From contig RHGM01000001.1 in NCBI GenBank assembly GCA_003724185.1, forward strand, positions 496,001-560,000: a stretch of DNA of 64,000 nt. Reading direction: 5' to 3'. Origin of the DNA: Porphyrobacter sp. IPPAS B-1204. Its GTDB lineage: Bacteria > Pseudomonadota > Alphaproteobacteria > Sphingomonadales > Sphingomonadaceae. Below the pieces are notes generated by a model, which had not been told where the DNA came from, did not search any database, and saw only the letters and a program-made list of their open reading frames with translations. Position 1 is the first letter of the stretch. Every line of letters starts with the position of its first letter. Below are positions 39,200 through 46,957 of this stretch, one piece after another. Both the position numbers and the translations under genes were made by a program.

Positions 39200-40294
39200 C
39201 TAGAACCGCCCCCACACGAAGCGGCTGGAGAGGGCGTAGTTCCAGACTGACCCGACCACGATCCCCGCCAACGCGGCGATCACCCAGTGAATGCCGCTGC
39301 CTTCCATGAAGGTCGCAATCGCCACATTCGCGAAGGCCCCGATGGCACAGGTGGCGATAAATCCCAGCCATCCGCGGAGCAGGGCGACCGCGCCGACCAG
39401 CCGCTTGTCACGGTAGGTCAGCCAGTTGTTGAGCCAGAAGTTGAAGCTCATCGCCACCAGCACCGCTGCCGTCTGGGCAATCGCGAACCGCTCGCCGAAG
39501 GTGAACAGCAGCACGGTAAGCACCATGAAATGCACCACCACGCCTAGCGCGCCGACAGTGCCGAACAGGGCAAAACGGGTCGGGATCACCTTGCCCAGCG
39601 TCTTGTCGTAAAGCCCTGCGAGGAAATCGAACAGAATGGCGCGGTCCAGCTTGCTTTCTCCTTCGCGGCGGGCGGCGAAATTGAGCGGGAATTCCTTGAC
39701 CCGCATCGTCGTATCACTGGTCGCCAGCAGGTCGAGCAGGATCTTGAACCCGATGCCCGAAAGGCGCGGCACCAGCAGCCTCGCGGTGGCGGCGGGGAGC
39801 ATGAAATAGCCGCTCATCGGATCGCTGAGGTCAACGCCGGTGATCTTTCGCGCCAGCGCATTGGCGTAGGTCGACAGCTTCTCGCGCTCGGGCGCGGCCC
39901 AGTCGGCGGTGCTGGCGCCCTCGGCAAAGCGGCTGGCGACGCAGATTTCGGCCTCGCCTGATTTCAAGGCGGCGAGCATCCCGGGAAGCAGCGCCGGATC
40001 GTGCTGGTGGTCGGCGTCCATCACCGCCACGTAAGGCGCGGCGGTGGCGCAGAAGCCTTCGATGGCGGCGCTGGCAAGGCCGCGCCGCCCGATGCGCTGG
40101 ATCACCCGCACGCGGGGGTCGGTCAGCGCAAGGCTGCGCGCCTCATCCGCTGTGCCGTCCTTGCTGTCGTCATCGACGATGATGACCTCCCACCCCGCTG
40201 CCGTGCCGATGGCGCGGTCGATCCGCTCCACCAGCGGGCCGAGGTTGCCGCGCTCGTTGAGCGTGGGCAGGATGATGGCGAGATCGAGGCTCAT
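39200..40294 (-). CDS. GT2 glycosyltransferase fused to GtrA domain (polyprenol-phosphate sugar synthase)
   Basis: 364 residues from ATG 40294. Residues 1-225 are a DPM1-like GT2 domain: LPTLNERGNLGPLVE, EVIIVDDDSKDGTADEA, and the DADHQHDP metal motif. The C-terminal 120 residues form a GtrA domain with about four membrane segments. DPM1-like enzymes make polyprenyl-phosphate-mannose or -glucose, and GtrA domains flip it. It starts 4 bases after leuB. Together with the GT39 gene this could form a two-step glycosylation system. Confidence 0.85.
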   Translation of the reverse strand: MSLDLAIILPTLNERGNLGPLVERIDRAIGTAAGWEVIIVDDDSKDGTADEARSLALTDPRVRVIQRIGRRGLASAAIEGFCATAAPYVAVMDADHQHDPALLPGMLAALKSGEAEICVASRFAEGASTADWAAPEREKLSTYANALARKITGVDLSDPMSGYFMLPAATARLLVPRLSGIGFKILLDLLATSDTTMRVKEFPLNFAARREGESKLDRAILFDFLAGLYDKTLGKVIPTRFALFGTVGALGVVVHFMVLTVLLFTFGERFAIAQTAAVLVAMSFNFWLNNWLTYRDKRLVGAVALLRGWLGFIATCAIGAFANVAIATFMEGSGIHWVIAALAGIVVGSVWNYALSSRFVWGRF

Positions 40295-40298
40295 CGGG

Positions 40299-41357
40299 TC
40301 ACAGGCGTTCCCGCACCGCTGCGCCGATCGCCGCCGTGCCGTGGCTGCCGCCCAGATCGCCGCCGAGGATGCCATCGGCCAGCGCCCTCGAAACCGCGGT
40401 CTCGATCCGCACAGCCTCGGCCTCCAGCCCGAAGGAATGGCGCAGCATCATCGCGGCGGACATGATCGTGGCCATCGGATTGGCCTTGCCCTGCCCGGCG
40501 ATGTCCGGCGCGCTGCCGTGGATCGGTTCATAGAGGCCAAAGGTGCCAAACTGGGTCTGGCGTTCACCCAGCGAGGCGCTCGGCAGCAGGCCGATGCTCC
40601 CGACAGCGGCGCTGGCCAGATCGGACAGGATATCGCCGAACAGGTTACCCGTCAGCACCACGCCGAAGCGGTCAGGATGGCTCACCACCTGCATCGCAGC
40701 ATTGTCGATATACATGTGATCGAGCGTAACGCCGGGGTATTCCGCCGCGACCTCCACCACGACATCGCGCCACAGCTGGCTGGTTTCGAGCACATTGGCC
40801 TTGTCGACACTGGTGAGCGGCAGACCCGCGGCCTCTGCTGCGCGGAAGGCAATATGGGCGATCCGGCGCACTTCACTGTCGGCATAGGACATCGCGTCCC
40901 ACCCCTCACGCTCGCCCGCGTCATTGGTGCGCTGGCCCTTGGCGCCGAAATAGACGTCACCCGTCAGCTCGCGCACGATCAGCATGTCGAGGCCTGCGGC
41001 AATATCGGCGCGCAGCGGGGAGAGATGCTCCAGCCCGGCAAACACCCGCGCCGGGCGCAGGTTGGCGAACAGGCCGAGATGCTTGCGCAGGCCGAGGATC
41101 GCCTGTTCCGGGCGCAAATGACGCTCCAGCGCATCGCAGGTGGGATCGCCTACCGCGCCGAACAGGATCGCATCGGCAGTGCGGGCCATGTCCAGCGTCT
41201 CTTCGGGAAGCGGATGCGCGTGGCGGTGATAGGCCGCCCCGCCGACATCGCCCGTGAACAGCACCAGCCCCGGCAAGCCGAGCGCTTCCAGCACCGCCAC
41301 CGCCTCTGCCGTCACTTCAGGGCCGATCCCGTCACCGGGCAGGACTGCGATTTTCAT
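40299..41357 (-). CDS. leuB: 3-isopropylmalate dehydrogenase
   Basis: 352 residues. It oxidatively decarboxylates 3-isopropylmalate in leucine synthesis, in the cytoplasm. MKIAVLPGDGIGPEVTAEAV is the N-terminal motif, and NLFGDILSDLASAAVGSIG is the isocitrate/isopropylmalate dehydrogenase signature. Other leu genes are not adjacent; recO lies 9 bases upstream on the same strand. Confidence 0.97.
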   Translation of the reverse strand: MKIAVLPGDGIGPEVTAEAVAVLEALGLPGLVLFTGDVGGAAYHRHAHPLPEETLDMARTADAILFGAVGDPTCDALERHLRPEQAILGLRKHLGLFANLRPARVFAGLEHLSPLRADIAAGLDMLIVRELTGDVYFGAKGQRTNDAGEREGWDAMSYADSEVRRIAHIAFRAAEAAGLPLTSVDKANVLETSQLWRDVVVEVAAEYPGVTLDHMYIDNAAMQVVSHPDRFGVVLTGNLFGDILSDLASAAVGSIGLLPSASLGERQTQFGTFGLYEPIHGSAPDIAGQGKANPMATIMSAAMMLRHSFGLEAEAVRIETAVSRALADGILGGDLGGSHGTAAIGAAVRERL

Positions 41358-41366
41358 GTGCGTGTT

Positions 41367-41966
41367 TCACCCCATCCGCGCCAACCGCTCGGTCAGCAGC
41401 TTTCGCGCGCCCATAACATCGCCCCTGTGGCCTGCAAGCAGGTAGTGCGAGAGCTGGCCTTCGAGTATCCCCAGCAAAGCCAGCTGCGCGGCCCAATCGG
41501 GCGGTTCGGGCAGCGCCCCTCCGCCATAGCCGAGCTCGCGCAGCAGCATCGTTTCGTAAGCGATCAGCCCGCTCACCCAGCCCCGTGCAGATGGTGCAAT
41601 GGCAATCGCGCTCAGCAGCGCTTCGAGCGCGTCATGCAAGCCGGGATAGGCCTGGCGTTCGGGCAAGGCGGTTGCTGTCAGCCCGCACACCCACTGGATC
41701 GCGGCAGCGGGCAAAGGCTCGGTCATCAGCGCGGCGCGGGAATGTTCCAGCTCCAGCCGCGCAAAGGGCAGCTGGCTGGCGGAACGCGTGGTCAGCTCCA
41801 CCGCGACCCGGTTGCCCGGCACCATCACCGCCCGCATCTGCCGCCCGCGCCCGCCTGCGACATAGGCGGCGATCAACCCGTAGTCAGCGGTCAGCAGACG
41901 CGCAATCGCGCCCGTCTCGCCTTGCGGGCGGCTGGCAAGCAGGATGGCAGGCGCGCGCAGGTTCAT
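41367..41966 (-). CDS. recO: DNA repair protein RecO
   Basis: 199 residues from MNLRAPAILLASRP, shorter than E. coli RecO (242). The N-terminal OB fold (GETGAIARLLTADYGLIAAYVAGGRGRQMRAVMVPGNRVAVEL) is clear and a helical C-terminal part follows. The zinc-finger cysteines of some RecO proteins are absent. RecO loads RecA on SSB-coated single strands. It lies 16 bases after the UbiK-like gene. Confidence 0.9.
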   Translation of the reverse strand: MNLRAPAILLASRPQGETGAIARLLTADYGLIAAYVAGGRGRQMRAVMVPGNRVAVELTTRSASQLPFARLELEHSRAALMTEPLPAAAIQWVCGLTATALPERQAYPGLHDALEALLSAIAIAPSARGWVSGLIAYETMLLRELGYGGGALPEPPDWAAQLALLGILEGQLSHYLLAGHRGDVMGARKLLTERLARMG

Positions 41967-41982
41967 GCCCGCGCCGCAGCAA

Positions 41983-42234
41983 TTACTTCTTGGTGGATTT
42001 GGCTTCGAGGGCTGCGAGGCGCGCTTCGAGCGCGTCGGCCTGTTCGCGGGCCTTCTGGGCCATCGCCTTGACCGTCTCGAATTCCTCGCGGCTGACGAAA
42101 TCGATCCCGCCAAAGGCCTCACGCAGCCGTTCGCGCGCGCTGTCGCGGGCTTCGCGGCTCATGCCCGCCATGGTTCCGGCGGCGCTGTTGGCGAGTTTGA
42201 CGAGGTCGGCGATGATCGGGTTCTGGCTTTGCAT
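41983..42234 (-). CDS. UbiK/BMFP-domain accessory factor
   Basis: 83 residues from MQSQNPIIADLVKLANSAAG. The C-terminal half is a heptad coiled coil (EEFETVKAMAQKAREQADALEARLAALEA). This matches the BMFP (membrane fusogenic) family that includes UbiK, a factor for ubiquinone biosynthesis in proteobacteria. Ubiquinone genes are not adjacent. It is cotranscribed with recO-leuB. Confidence 0.8.
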   Translation of the reverse strand: MQSQNPIIADLVKLANSAAGTMAGMSREARDSARERLREAFGGIDFVSREEFETVKAMAQKAREQADALEARLAALEAKSTKK

Positions 42235-42295
42235 ATTGTCTTTTTGGGGATGGTTGCACTGAAGTGCAAGCATCCTCCTCGCTCACACGGCGTTC

Positions 42296-42328
42296 TTGTT
42301 GGCCTACCGCTTCGCTGCCTCAGGCCGA
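42296..42328 (+). repeat. Dispersed repeat copy
   Basis: TTGTTGGCCTACCGCTTCGC and the following bases match 29728-29760 at most positions. It lies in the gap between the TspO gene and the UbiK-like gene and is not coding. Confidence 0.45.
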
Positions 42329-42355
42329 AAGTCCGCGGGAACGCTCTAAAAAAAG

Positions 42356-42904
42356 TTACAACTGCACCCGTGTCGCCGCGCCGCTGGCGCCGCGGTCGCC
42401 GCCATCGGGGTTTTCGGCGATGAACTGGTAATTCAGCGCGCTCGCAAAGCACAGCCACGCCAGATAGGGCAGCAGCAGCATCGCCGCAGACCGCCGCACC
42501 CGAAAGATCAGCGCCAGCGCGATCAGCAGGCTCGCCACGCCGAAGCCCAGCACCATCAGAGCGGACAGCATGTCCTGCATCCCGAAAAACACCGCCGTCC
42601 AGCTTTGCGTGACGATAAAATGGATCGCGAAGGCAATCAGCGCCGCCCCCCGGCCATGCGCGCCCCATGCACTCGCCACCATAGCCAGCGCCAGGCCGAT
42701 CATCACGAACAGCACGCTCCATACGATCCCGAAGATCATCGGCGGCGGGAAGATCGCGGGCTTCACCAGCCCGGCAAACCATGCCGTGTTCGGCCCGCCC
42801 AACTGCCCGGCTGCAAAGCCGATCAGCAGGATCAGCGGCACCATGAACAACGCCCAACGCAGAAAACTCGCACGCAATTGGGCGGGGGATGCAAGAACGT
42901 TCAT
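42356..42904 (-). CDS. TspO/MBR family tryptophan-rich sensory protein
   Basis: 182 residues with five membrane helices. The family motifs are visible: WFAGLVKPAIFPPPMIFGIVW, the SWTAVFFG stretch and LPYLAWLCFASALNYQF. TspO binds porphyrins and in Rhodobacter regulates tetrapyrrole-related genes. The start at 42904 is an ATG with GGAG 5 bases upstream. Hydrophobic helix 1 begins at about residue 14. Confidence 0.9.
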   Translation of the reverse strand: MNVLASPAQLRASFLRWALFMVPLILLIGFAAGQLGGPNTAWFAGLVKPAIFPPPMIFGIVWSVLFVMIGLALAMVASAWGAHGRGAALIAFAIHFIVTQSWTAVFFGMQDMLSALMVLGFGVASLLIALALIFRVRRSAAMLLLPYLAWLCFASALNYQFIAENPDGGDRGASGAATRVQL

Positions 42905-43205
42905 GGGCACTCCGACAGTCCGGCAAGCGGGAGCCGCGCCCTATCAGAAGGGCGAGCCATATGCCAATCTATTGGGCCGAACTTGCCCCGCAATGAACCA
43001 TTCCCCCGCGCTCTCCCGAGGGCGCCGCGCAAAATGTGGTAAAAATTGGGCAAGATGTCACGAAAGCCTTTGGGGTCTGCAAATCTTCCTGCTAGAGGCT
43101 GCCTTATTCCTGCCGTGATTCGAAAGCGCGTTGGCGGCGGGGAGATCAAAATAACGCGCTTGTGCTCATTACTGGCCCCGAACAGGGTCCATAGGGGAAT
43201 ACACC

Positions 43206-43409
43206 ATGAAGAAGACCTTTGCGCTCGTCGCCGTTCTCGCCCTCGCCACCGCCGCTTGCTCGAAGCCGGCTGAAGAAGCTGCGACCGAAGCTGACACCAC
43301 CGCCGTTGCTGAAGAGCCGATGGTTGCCGAAACCCCGGCCGCTGACGCCACCGGCGACGCCATGGCTGCCGAAACCCCGGCCGCTGAAGAAACCCCGGCT
43401 GCGATGTAA
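43206..43409 (+). CDS. Small Ala/Glu-rich lipoprotein
   Basis: 67 residues. The signal peptide ends in TAAC, with the lipidation Cys at position 18. The mature part is only Ala, Glu, Thr, Pro, Asp, Val and Met, with repeats of AETPAA. The start has an AGGGGAA box. A strong terminator follows at 43479, so it is a single-gene transcript. It would be an acidic, unstructured outer-membrane or periplasmic lipoprotein; function unknown. Confidence 0.8.
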   Translation: MKKTFALVAVLALATAACSKPAEEAATEADTTAVAEEPMVAETPAADATGDAMAAETPAAEETPAAM

Positions 43410-43478
43410 TCCGCTGGGCCAATAGGCCCGCAGGATTGCCGGTCCCGGCCCAGCGCCGGGAGCCAGGTTCAAGAAAGA

Positions 43479-43517
43479 CCGGTAGCAACTTTCGGGTTGC
43501 TGCCGGTTTTTTCTTTT
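43479..43517 (+). terminator. Terminator after the small lipoprotein
   Basis: CCGGTAGCAAC (43479-43489) pairs with GTTGCTGCCGG (43497-43507) through a TTTCGG loop region and is followed by TTTTTTCTTTT. A textbook intrinsic terminator on the plus strand. Confidence 0.9.
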
Positions 43518-43554
43518 GGGCCGCGCACCTTCCGGTTGCTGCAACTGGTGGAGC

Positions 43555-43638
43555 CTAGGAGAAAACGCCCATTGCCACCGCCGCGCCAAGCGCGACAGCG
43601 ATGAGCCCTGCGATGACCGCAATATTTCTGGAATTCAT
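43555..43638 (-). CDS. 27-residue single-span membrane peptide coupled to tlyA
   Basis: An ORF of 27 codons, reading from MNSRNIAVIAGLIAVALGAA to VAMGVFS. After a short polar N-terminus with one Arg the whole chain is a single hydrophobic helix. The ATG at 43638 overlaps the tlyA stop (TGATG), with GGGGGAG 8 bases upstream, so reinitiation is plausible. No homologue is known to me; small size makes chance possible. Confidence 0.5.
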   Translation of the reverse strand: MNSRNIAVIAGLIAVALGAAVAMGVFS

Positions 43639-44420
43639 CAGATCGCTCCCCCTTGGGCGTTGCGCCGAGCGCTGATCAGAAATTCGACATTGCCCTGCGG
43701 CCCGGTGATCGGGCTGGTCGCGATGCCCTGGATATCCCAATCCAGCCCTTCGAGCCAGCCGCGCACCTCGTCGCACACACGCTGGTGCAGCGCAGGATCG
43801 CGCACCACCCCGCCCTTGCCCACTTCCTCGCGCCCGACTTCAAACTGCGGCTTGATGAGGGCAACCAGCTGGCATTCGGGTGCGGCCAGGTTGATCGGCA
43901 CGTCGAGCACCTTCGCCAGACTGATAAAGCTCGCATCGCACACCACCCAATTGCAGGGCCGGTCGATATGGTCGGGCGTCAGGATGCGGGCGCTCGTCTG
44001 TTCCAGCACCGTCACACGCGGGTCTTCGCGCAGACGCCACGCCAGCTGGTTGGTGCCGCTGTCGACGCAGAACACATGATCCGCGCCGTGGGTGAGCAGC
44101 ACATCGGTAAAGCCGCCGGTGGAGGAGCCGATATCCATCGCCGTCGCACCTGCCGGATCAAGGCCGAAATGTTCGATGGCGTGCGCCAGCTTGATCCCGC
44201 CGCGGCTCACCCAGGGATGATCGCGCCCGCGCACATCCAGCGCGGCGTCTTCGGGCAGTTGGTGGCCGGGCTTGTCGATCTTCGTCTCGCCCGCAAACAC
44301 CAGCCCCGCCATCACCAGCGCCTGCGCCCGCGCCCGGCTTTCGGCGAGCCCGCGCTCGACCAGCAGCTGATCGACGCGGCGCTTGGGGGCTTTCGGGGGA
44401 CGGGAGGGGTGATCAGGCAT
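43638..44420 (-). CDS. tlyA: TlyA-family rRNA 2'-O-methyltransferase
   Basis: 260 residues from ATG 44420. The S4 RNA-binding domain (RRVDQLLVERGLAESRARAQALVMAG) is followed by an FtsJ-type methyltransferase domain with DIGSSTGGFTDVLL as SAM motif I and FISLAKVLD, plus KPQFEVG. TlyA methylates 16S and 23S rRNA riboses in mycobacteria, where its loss gives capreomycin resistance; the 'hemolysin' label is historical. The stop overlaps the small peptide gene. Confidence 0.9.
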   Translation of the reverse strand: MPDHPSRPPKAPKRRVDQLLVERGLAESRARAQALVMAGLVFAGETKIDKPGHQLPEDAALDVRGRDHPWVSRGGIKLAHAIEHFGLDPAGATAMDIGSSTGGFTDVLLTHGADHVFCVDSGTNQLAWRLREDPRVTVLEQTSARILTPDHIDRPCNWVVCDASFISLAKVLDVPINLAAPECQLVALIKPQFEVGREEVGKGGVVRDPALHQRVCDEVRGWLEGLDWDIQGIATSPITGPQGNVEFLISARRNAQGGAI

Positions 44421-44455
44421 GGACAATTGCAGGCTCTAGCGCGCAATGTGGGGGG

Positions 44456-45016
44456 ATGAAAGCTGCCCTGCCCCTACTCGCTTTGTCGCTCGCCCTTGCC
44501 GCCTGTGTGCCCGCGACCACGGCGCCTGCGCCCGCCCCTGCGCCCGTCGCCCGCCCGGTCCCCGCGCCTGCCCGCCCCGCACCCGCAGCGCCGCCTACCG
44601 TCAGCCCGAACACGACCTGGATCGACGCCCCGCTGACGCCGGGGGCATGGATCTATCAGGACTTCGGCCCCGGCAACGGCAAGCGCAGCCTGTTTTCCGA
44701 TCCAGACAACACCTACTACTTCAGCCTTTCCTGCGCGACGGGGCCGGATGGTGTGCAAGTCCAGTTCGACCGGACCGGTACACCCTCCAAGCGTTATCTG
44801 GAGATGACGATCCGCACCGAAACGGCGCAGCGGGCGCTGACTGGCGAGCGGTTCGGTTCGCAAATGATCATCGCAGGGGTTCCGGCTTCCGACCCGCTGC
44901 TAGACGCAATGGCGCTCTCCAAGGGCCGCTTTGCAGTGGAAGTGGAAGGCGAGGCGACACTGATTCTGCCCAGCTACGCCGAGGTCAGCCGGGTGATCGA
45001 GGATTGTCGAGGGTAA
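44456..45016 (+). CDS. Proline-rich lipoprotein of unknown function
   Basis: 186 residues. The signal peptide MKAALPLLALSLALAAC ends with the lipid-anchor Cys17. A Pro/Ala/Val linker (residues 20-47) tethers a globular domain (50-186) with TTWIDAPLTPGAWIYQDFG and paired cysteines (one in SLSCAT, one in EDCRG at the end). It starts 35 bases from the divergent tlyA. Family not recognised; it looks like a cell-envelope lipoprotein of sphingomonads. Confidence 0.7.
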   Translation: MKAALPLLALSLALAACVPATTAPAPAPAPVARPVPAPARPAPAAPPTVSPNTTWIDAPLTPGAWIYQDFGPGNGKRSLFSDPDNTYYFSLSCATGPDGVQVQFDRTGTPSKRYLEMTIRTETAQRALTGERFGSQMIIAGVPASDPLLDAMALSKGRFAVEVEGEATLILPSYAEVSRVIEDCRG

Positions 45017-45400
45017 GACCCAGCCCAGCCTGTTCGCGGTGGTTCAGACCTGAAGGGTCCGCGAACGCACGCGCGCGATCCGCAGGTGCTCGATCCCAAA
45101 GGGATCGAAACAGCACCGAGGACGTCCTCGCGGAGGCGAGGACGCAAACAAACGCCCCGATTCTATACATTAATATCCACAGGCTTGTCCGCAGCCTGTC
45201 CACACCCGCCCCTGAAACGCAAAACGCCCGAGGTCTCCCTCAGGCGCGGCGCGCCACGGTGTTACGCGGCGAGGGAAGAGTATGACGGCGGAAAAGATTT
45301 ATTCAAGTCTTGTCCTTTGCCCCCCCCATGAATCACATTGCTCCTTGAGGCCAGCGGCGAACGCGGCTCTCGGCCCCCGGTGATGCGGCGGGTCTAGCTC
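45017..45400. other. Gene-poor stretch with several small palindromes
   Basis: No credible gene was found. GATCCC/GGGATC, CGTCCTCG/CGAGGACG (about 45120-45145) and GAGG/CCTC within CGCCCGAGGTCTCCCTCAGGCG-like sequence (about 45224-45245) form small hairpins. TATCCACA and TGTCCACA (about 45172 and 45197) recall DnaA boxes but do not form an array. The stretch leads into the 18-codon ORF. Confidence 0.4.
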
Positions 45401-45410
45401 ACTAGCGCGA

Positions 45411-45481
45411 AAGGAGGTGATCCGATGTCTCATGGTTCAGTAGCGAGGTCGGTGAAGATCCCTACGGAGCATACTCGGTAA
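45411..45481 (+). CDS. 18-codon ORF with an extended Shine-Dalgarno sequence
   Basis: AAAGGAGGTGATCC at 45410-45423 is the exact complement of the last 14 bases of a typical 16S rRNA (GGATCACCTCCTTT). It is followed after one base by ATG at 45425, with the GGAGG-ATG spacing at the optimal 7 bases. The coding part 45425-45481 reads MSHGSVARSVKIPTEHTR, a basic peptide. A strong terminator follows 54 bases later. Either a highly translated tiny protein or an RNA element that captures 30S subunits. I do not recognise a family. It might be a leader for ilvE, but the peptide is not rich in Ile, Leu or Val. Confidence 0.55.
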
Positions 45482-45534
45482 TCCTCTTGCCAAGTAAGGC
45501 TCTGTGAGCGGCACTTCCGGCCGCTGACCATGTC

Positions 45535-45574
45535 AAGGGCAGCTTCCCGACGGGCGAAGCTGCCCTTTTCATTT
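45535..45574 (+). terminator. Terminator of the 18-codon ORF transcript
   Basis: AAGGGCAGCTTC (45535-45546) pairs perfectly with GAAGCTGCCCTT (45556-45567) across a 9-base loop, followed by TTTTCATTT. A smaller hairpin (AGCGGC/GCCGCT) lies just before it at about 45507-45526. The pair defines a short independent transcript ending 230 bases before ilvE. Confidence 0.9.
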
Positions 45575-45800
45575 GTGGTTTGTGCCTTTGTTTTGCGAAC
45601 CTGCCTCCGCAGGTTCGTCCTCGGCGCGCTTCCTTCGCTTCGCTACGGAGCGCCTGCGGGCGGCCGGTCGGCCTTGCGGGCCCGCGGCCCGTTCTGGTCC
45701 TCCCCTTCAGGGGGGGGGACCATCTGCAGGATGGTGGAGGGGCGAGCACGATCGCCGCAACACGCGTCTTGCCCAAATCCACGCGCAGGATTAGGCGCGA
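45575..45800. other. Repeat-rich spacer before ilvE
   Basis: It holds no gene. GAACCTGC/GCAGGTTC (about 45598-45616) is a palindrome; 45656-45679 carries the GCGGGCGGCCGGTCGGCC dispersed motif; CCTCCCC with a nearby run of nine Gs and a GGATGGTGGAGGGG stretch lie close to ilvE. No -35/-10 pair was convincing, so the ilvE promoter is undefined. Confidence 0.45.
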
Positions 45801-46883
45801 ATGATGCACTTTACCCGCCTGCCCCACCCCTCGCCCACGCCTGACCACATCCGTGAAGGGCTGATCGCCGATCCCGGCTTCGGGACCGTGTTCACCGATC
45901 ACATGGTGGTGATCGACTATGACGAGGCACTGGGTGGCTGGCAGACGCCGACCATCGGTCCGCGCGGGCCCATCGCATTGGATCCGGCGGCGAGCGTGCT
46001 GCACTATGCGCAGGAAATCTTCGAAGGGATGAAGGCCTATGCCCATCCTGAAGGCGGCCTGTCGCTGTTCCGCCCCGATGCCAATGCGCGCCGCTTCAAT
46101 GCCAGTGCGCGGCGCATGGCGATGCCCGAAATCCCCGAAGACCTGTTCATCGCCGCCGTGCGCGAGGCGGTGCTGGCGGATGCGGCGTGGCTGCCGCGGA
46201 TCGAGGGCGGATCGCTCTATATCCGCCCCTTCATGTTCGCGTCAGAAGCCTTTCTCGGCGTGCGGCCGGCCAAGCAATACAAGTTCATGGTGATCATCAG
46301 CGCGGCGGGCAATTACTTCCGCAAGGGCGTGAACCCGGTGAAGATCTGGGTGAGCCAGGACTATGTCCGCGCAGCCCCCGGCGGCACCGGCGCGGCCAAG
46401 ACCGGCGGCAATTACGCCGCCAGCCTCGTTCCGCAGGCGCAGGCAACCGCGCAGGGCTGCGACCAGGTGGTGTTCCTCGACGCGGTGGAACACAAGTGGG
46501 TCGAGGAACTGGGCGGCATGAACCTGTTCTTCGTCCGCGCCGATGGCACCGTCATCACCCCGCCGCTGACCGGCACGATCCTGCCCGGCATCACCCGCGA
46601 CAGCCTTATCGCGATGCTGCGCGAGGAAGGCCTGACCGTGCGCGAGGAGCCCTACTCCATCGACCAGTGGCGCGACGAGGCGGAGAGCGGCATGCTGCTC
46701 GAAACCATGGCCTGCGGCACGGCGGCGGTCGTCACCCCGGTCGGCACGGTCGCATCCCCGCAAGGCGAATTCCACATCGGCGCAGGCGGCATCGGCCAGA
46801 TCACCGCCAAGATGCGCGAACGGCTGGTGGGCGTGCAGAACGGCCGCATCGCCGACAGCCACGGCTGGGTGATGCGGGTTTAG
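45801..46883 (+). CDS. ilvE: Branched-chain amino acid aminotransferase
   Basis: 360 residues, the long (group II) form. It transfers amino groups between glutamate and the keto acids of Leu, Ile and Val. Typical segments are HYAQEIFEGMKAYAHPEGG, RPFMFASEAFLGVRPA, GGTGAAKTGGNYAASL with the PLP-proximal lysine region, and VEELGGMNLFF. Two ATGs are adjacent (45801, 45804). It follows the 18-codon ORF and its terminator. Confidence 0.95.
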   Translation: MMHFTRLPHPSPTPDHIREGLIADPGFGTVFTDHMVVIDYDEALGGWQTPTIGPRGPIALDPAASVLHYAQEIFEGMKAYAHPEGGLSLFRPDANARRFNASARRMAMPEIPEDLFIAAVREAVLADAAWLPRIEGGSLYIRPFMFASEAFLGVRPAKQYKFMVIISAAGNYFRKGVNPVKIWVSQDYVRAAPGGTGAAKTGGNYAASLVPQAQATAQGCDQVVFLDAVEHKWVEELGGMNLFFVRADGTVITPPLTGTILPGITRDSLIAMLREEGLTVREEPYSIDQWRDEAESGMLLETMACGTAAVVTPVGTVASPQGEFHIGAGGIGQITAKMRERLVGVQNGRIADSHGWVMRV

Positions 46884-46957
46884 GTTACCACGCGCTGCCG
46901 CTACGGAAAGCAGGCCCGGAAACCAGTCCTTAACCCACCCGCGCCATCTTCACGTGC

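Noticed and set aside
40044..42071. 675-codon plus-strand ORF across leuB and recO
   Set aside because: It is antisense to two well-recognised genes and has no protein-like features.
45168..45210. Possible DnaA boxes (replication origin)
   Set aside because: Two imperfect matches without an AT-rich unwinding region or origin-linked genes are not enough.
45410..45423. Possible remnant of a 16S rRNA 3' end
   Set aside because: Only the 14 bases complementary to the tail are present and they sit in SD position before an ATG; nothing upstream or downstream resembles rRNA.
45425..45801. Classical attenuator leader peptide for ilvE
   Set aside because: The 18-residue peptide has only two Val and one Ile and no Leu, and the terminator is 230 bases from ilvE with no alternative antiterminator seen.
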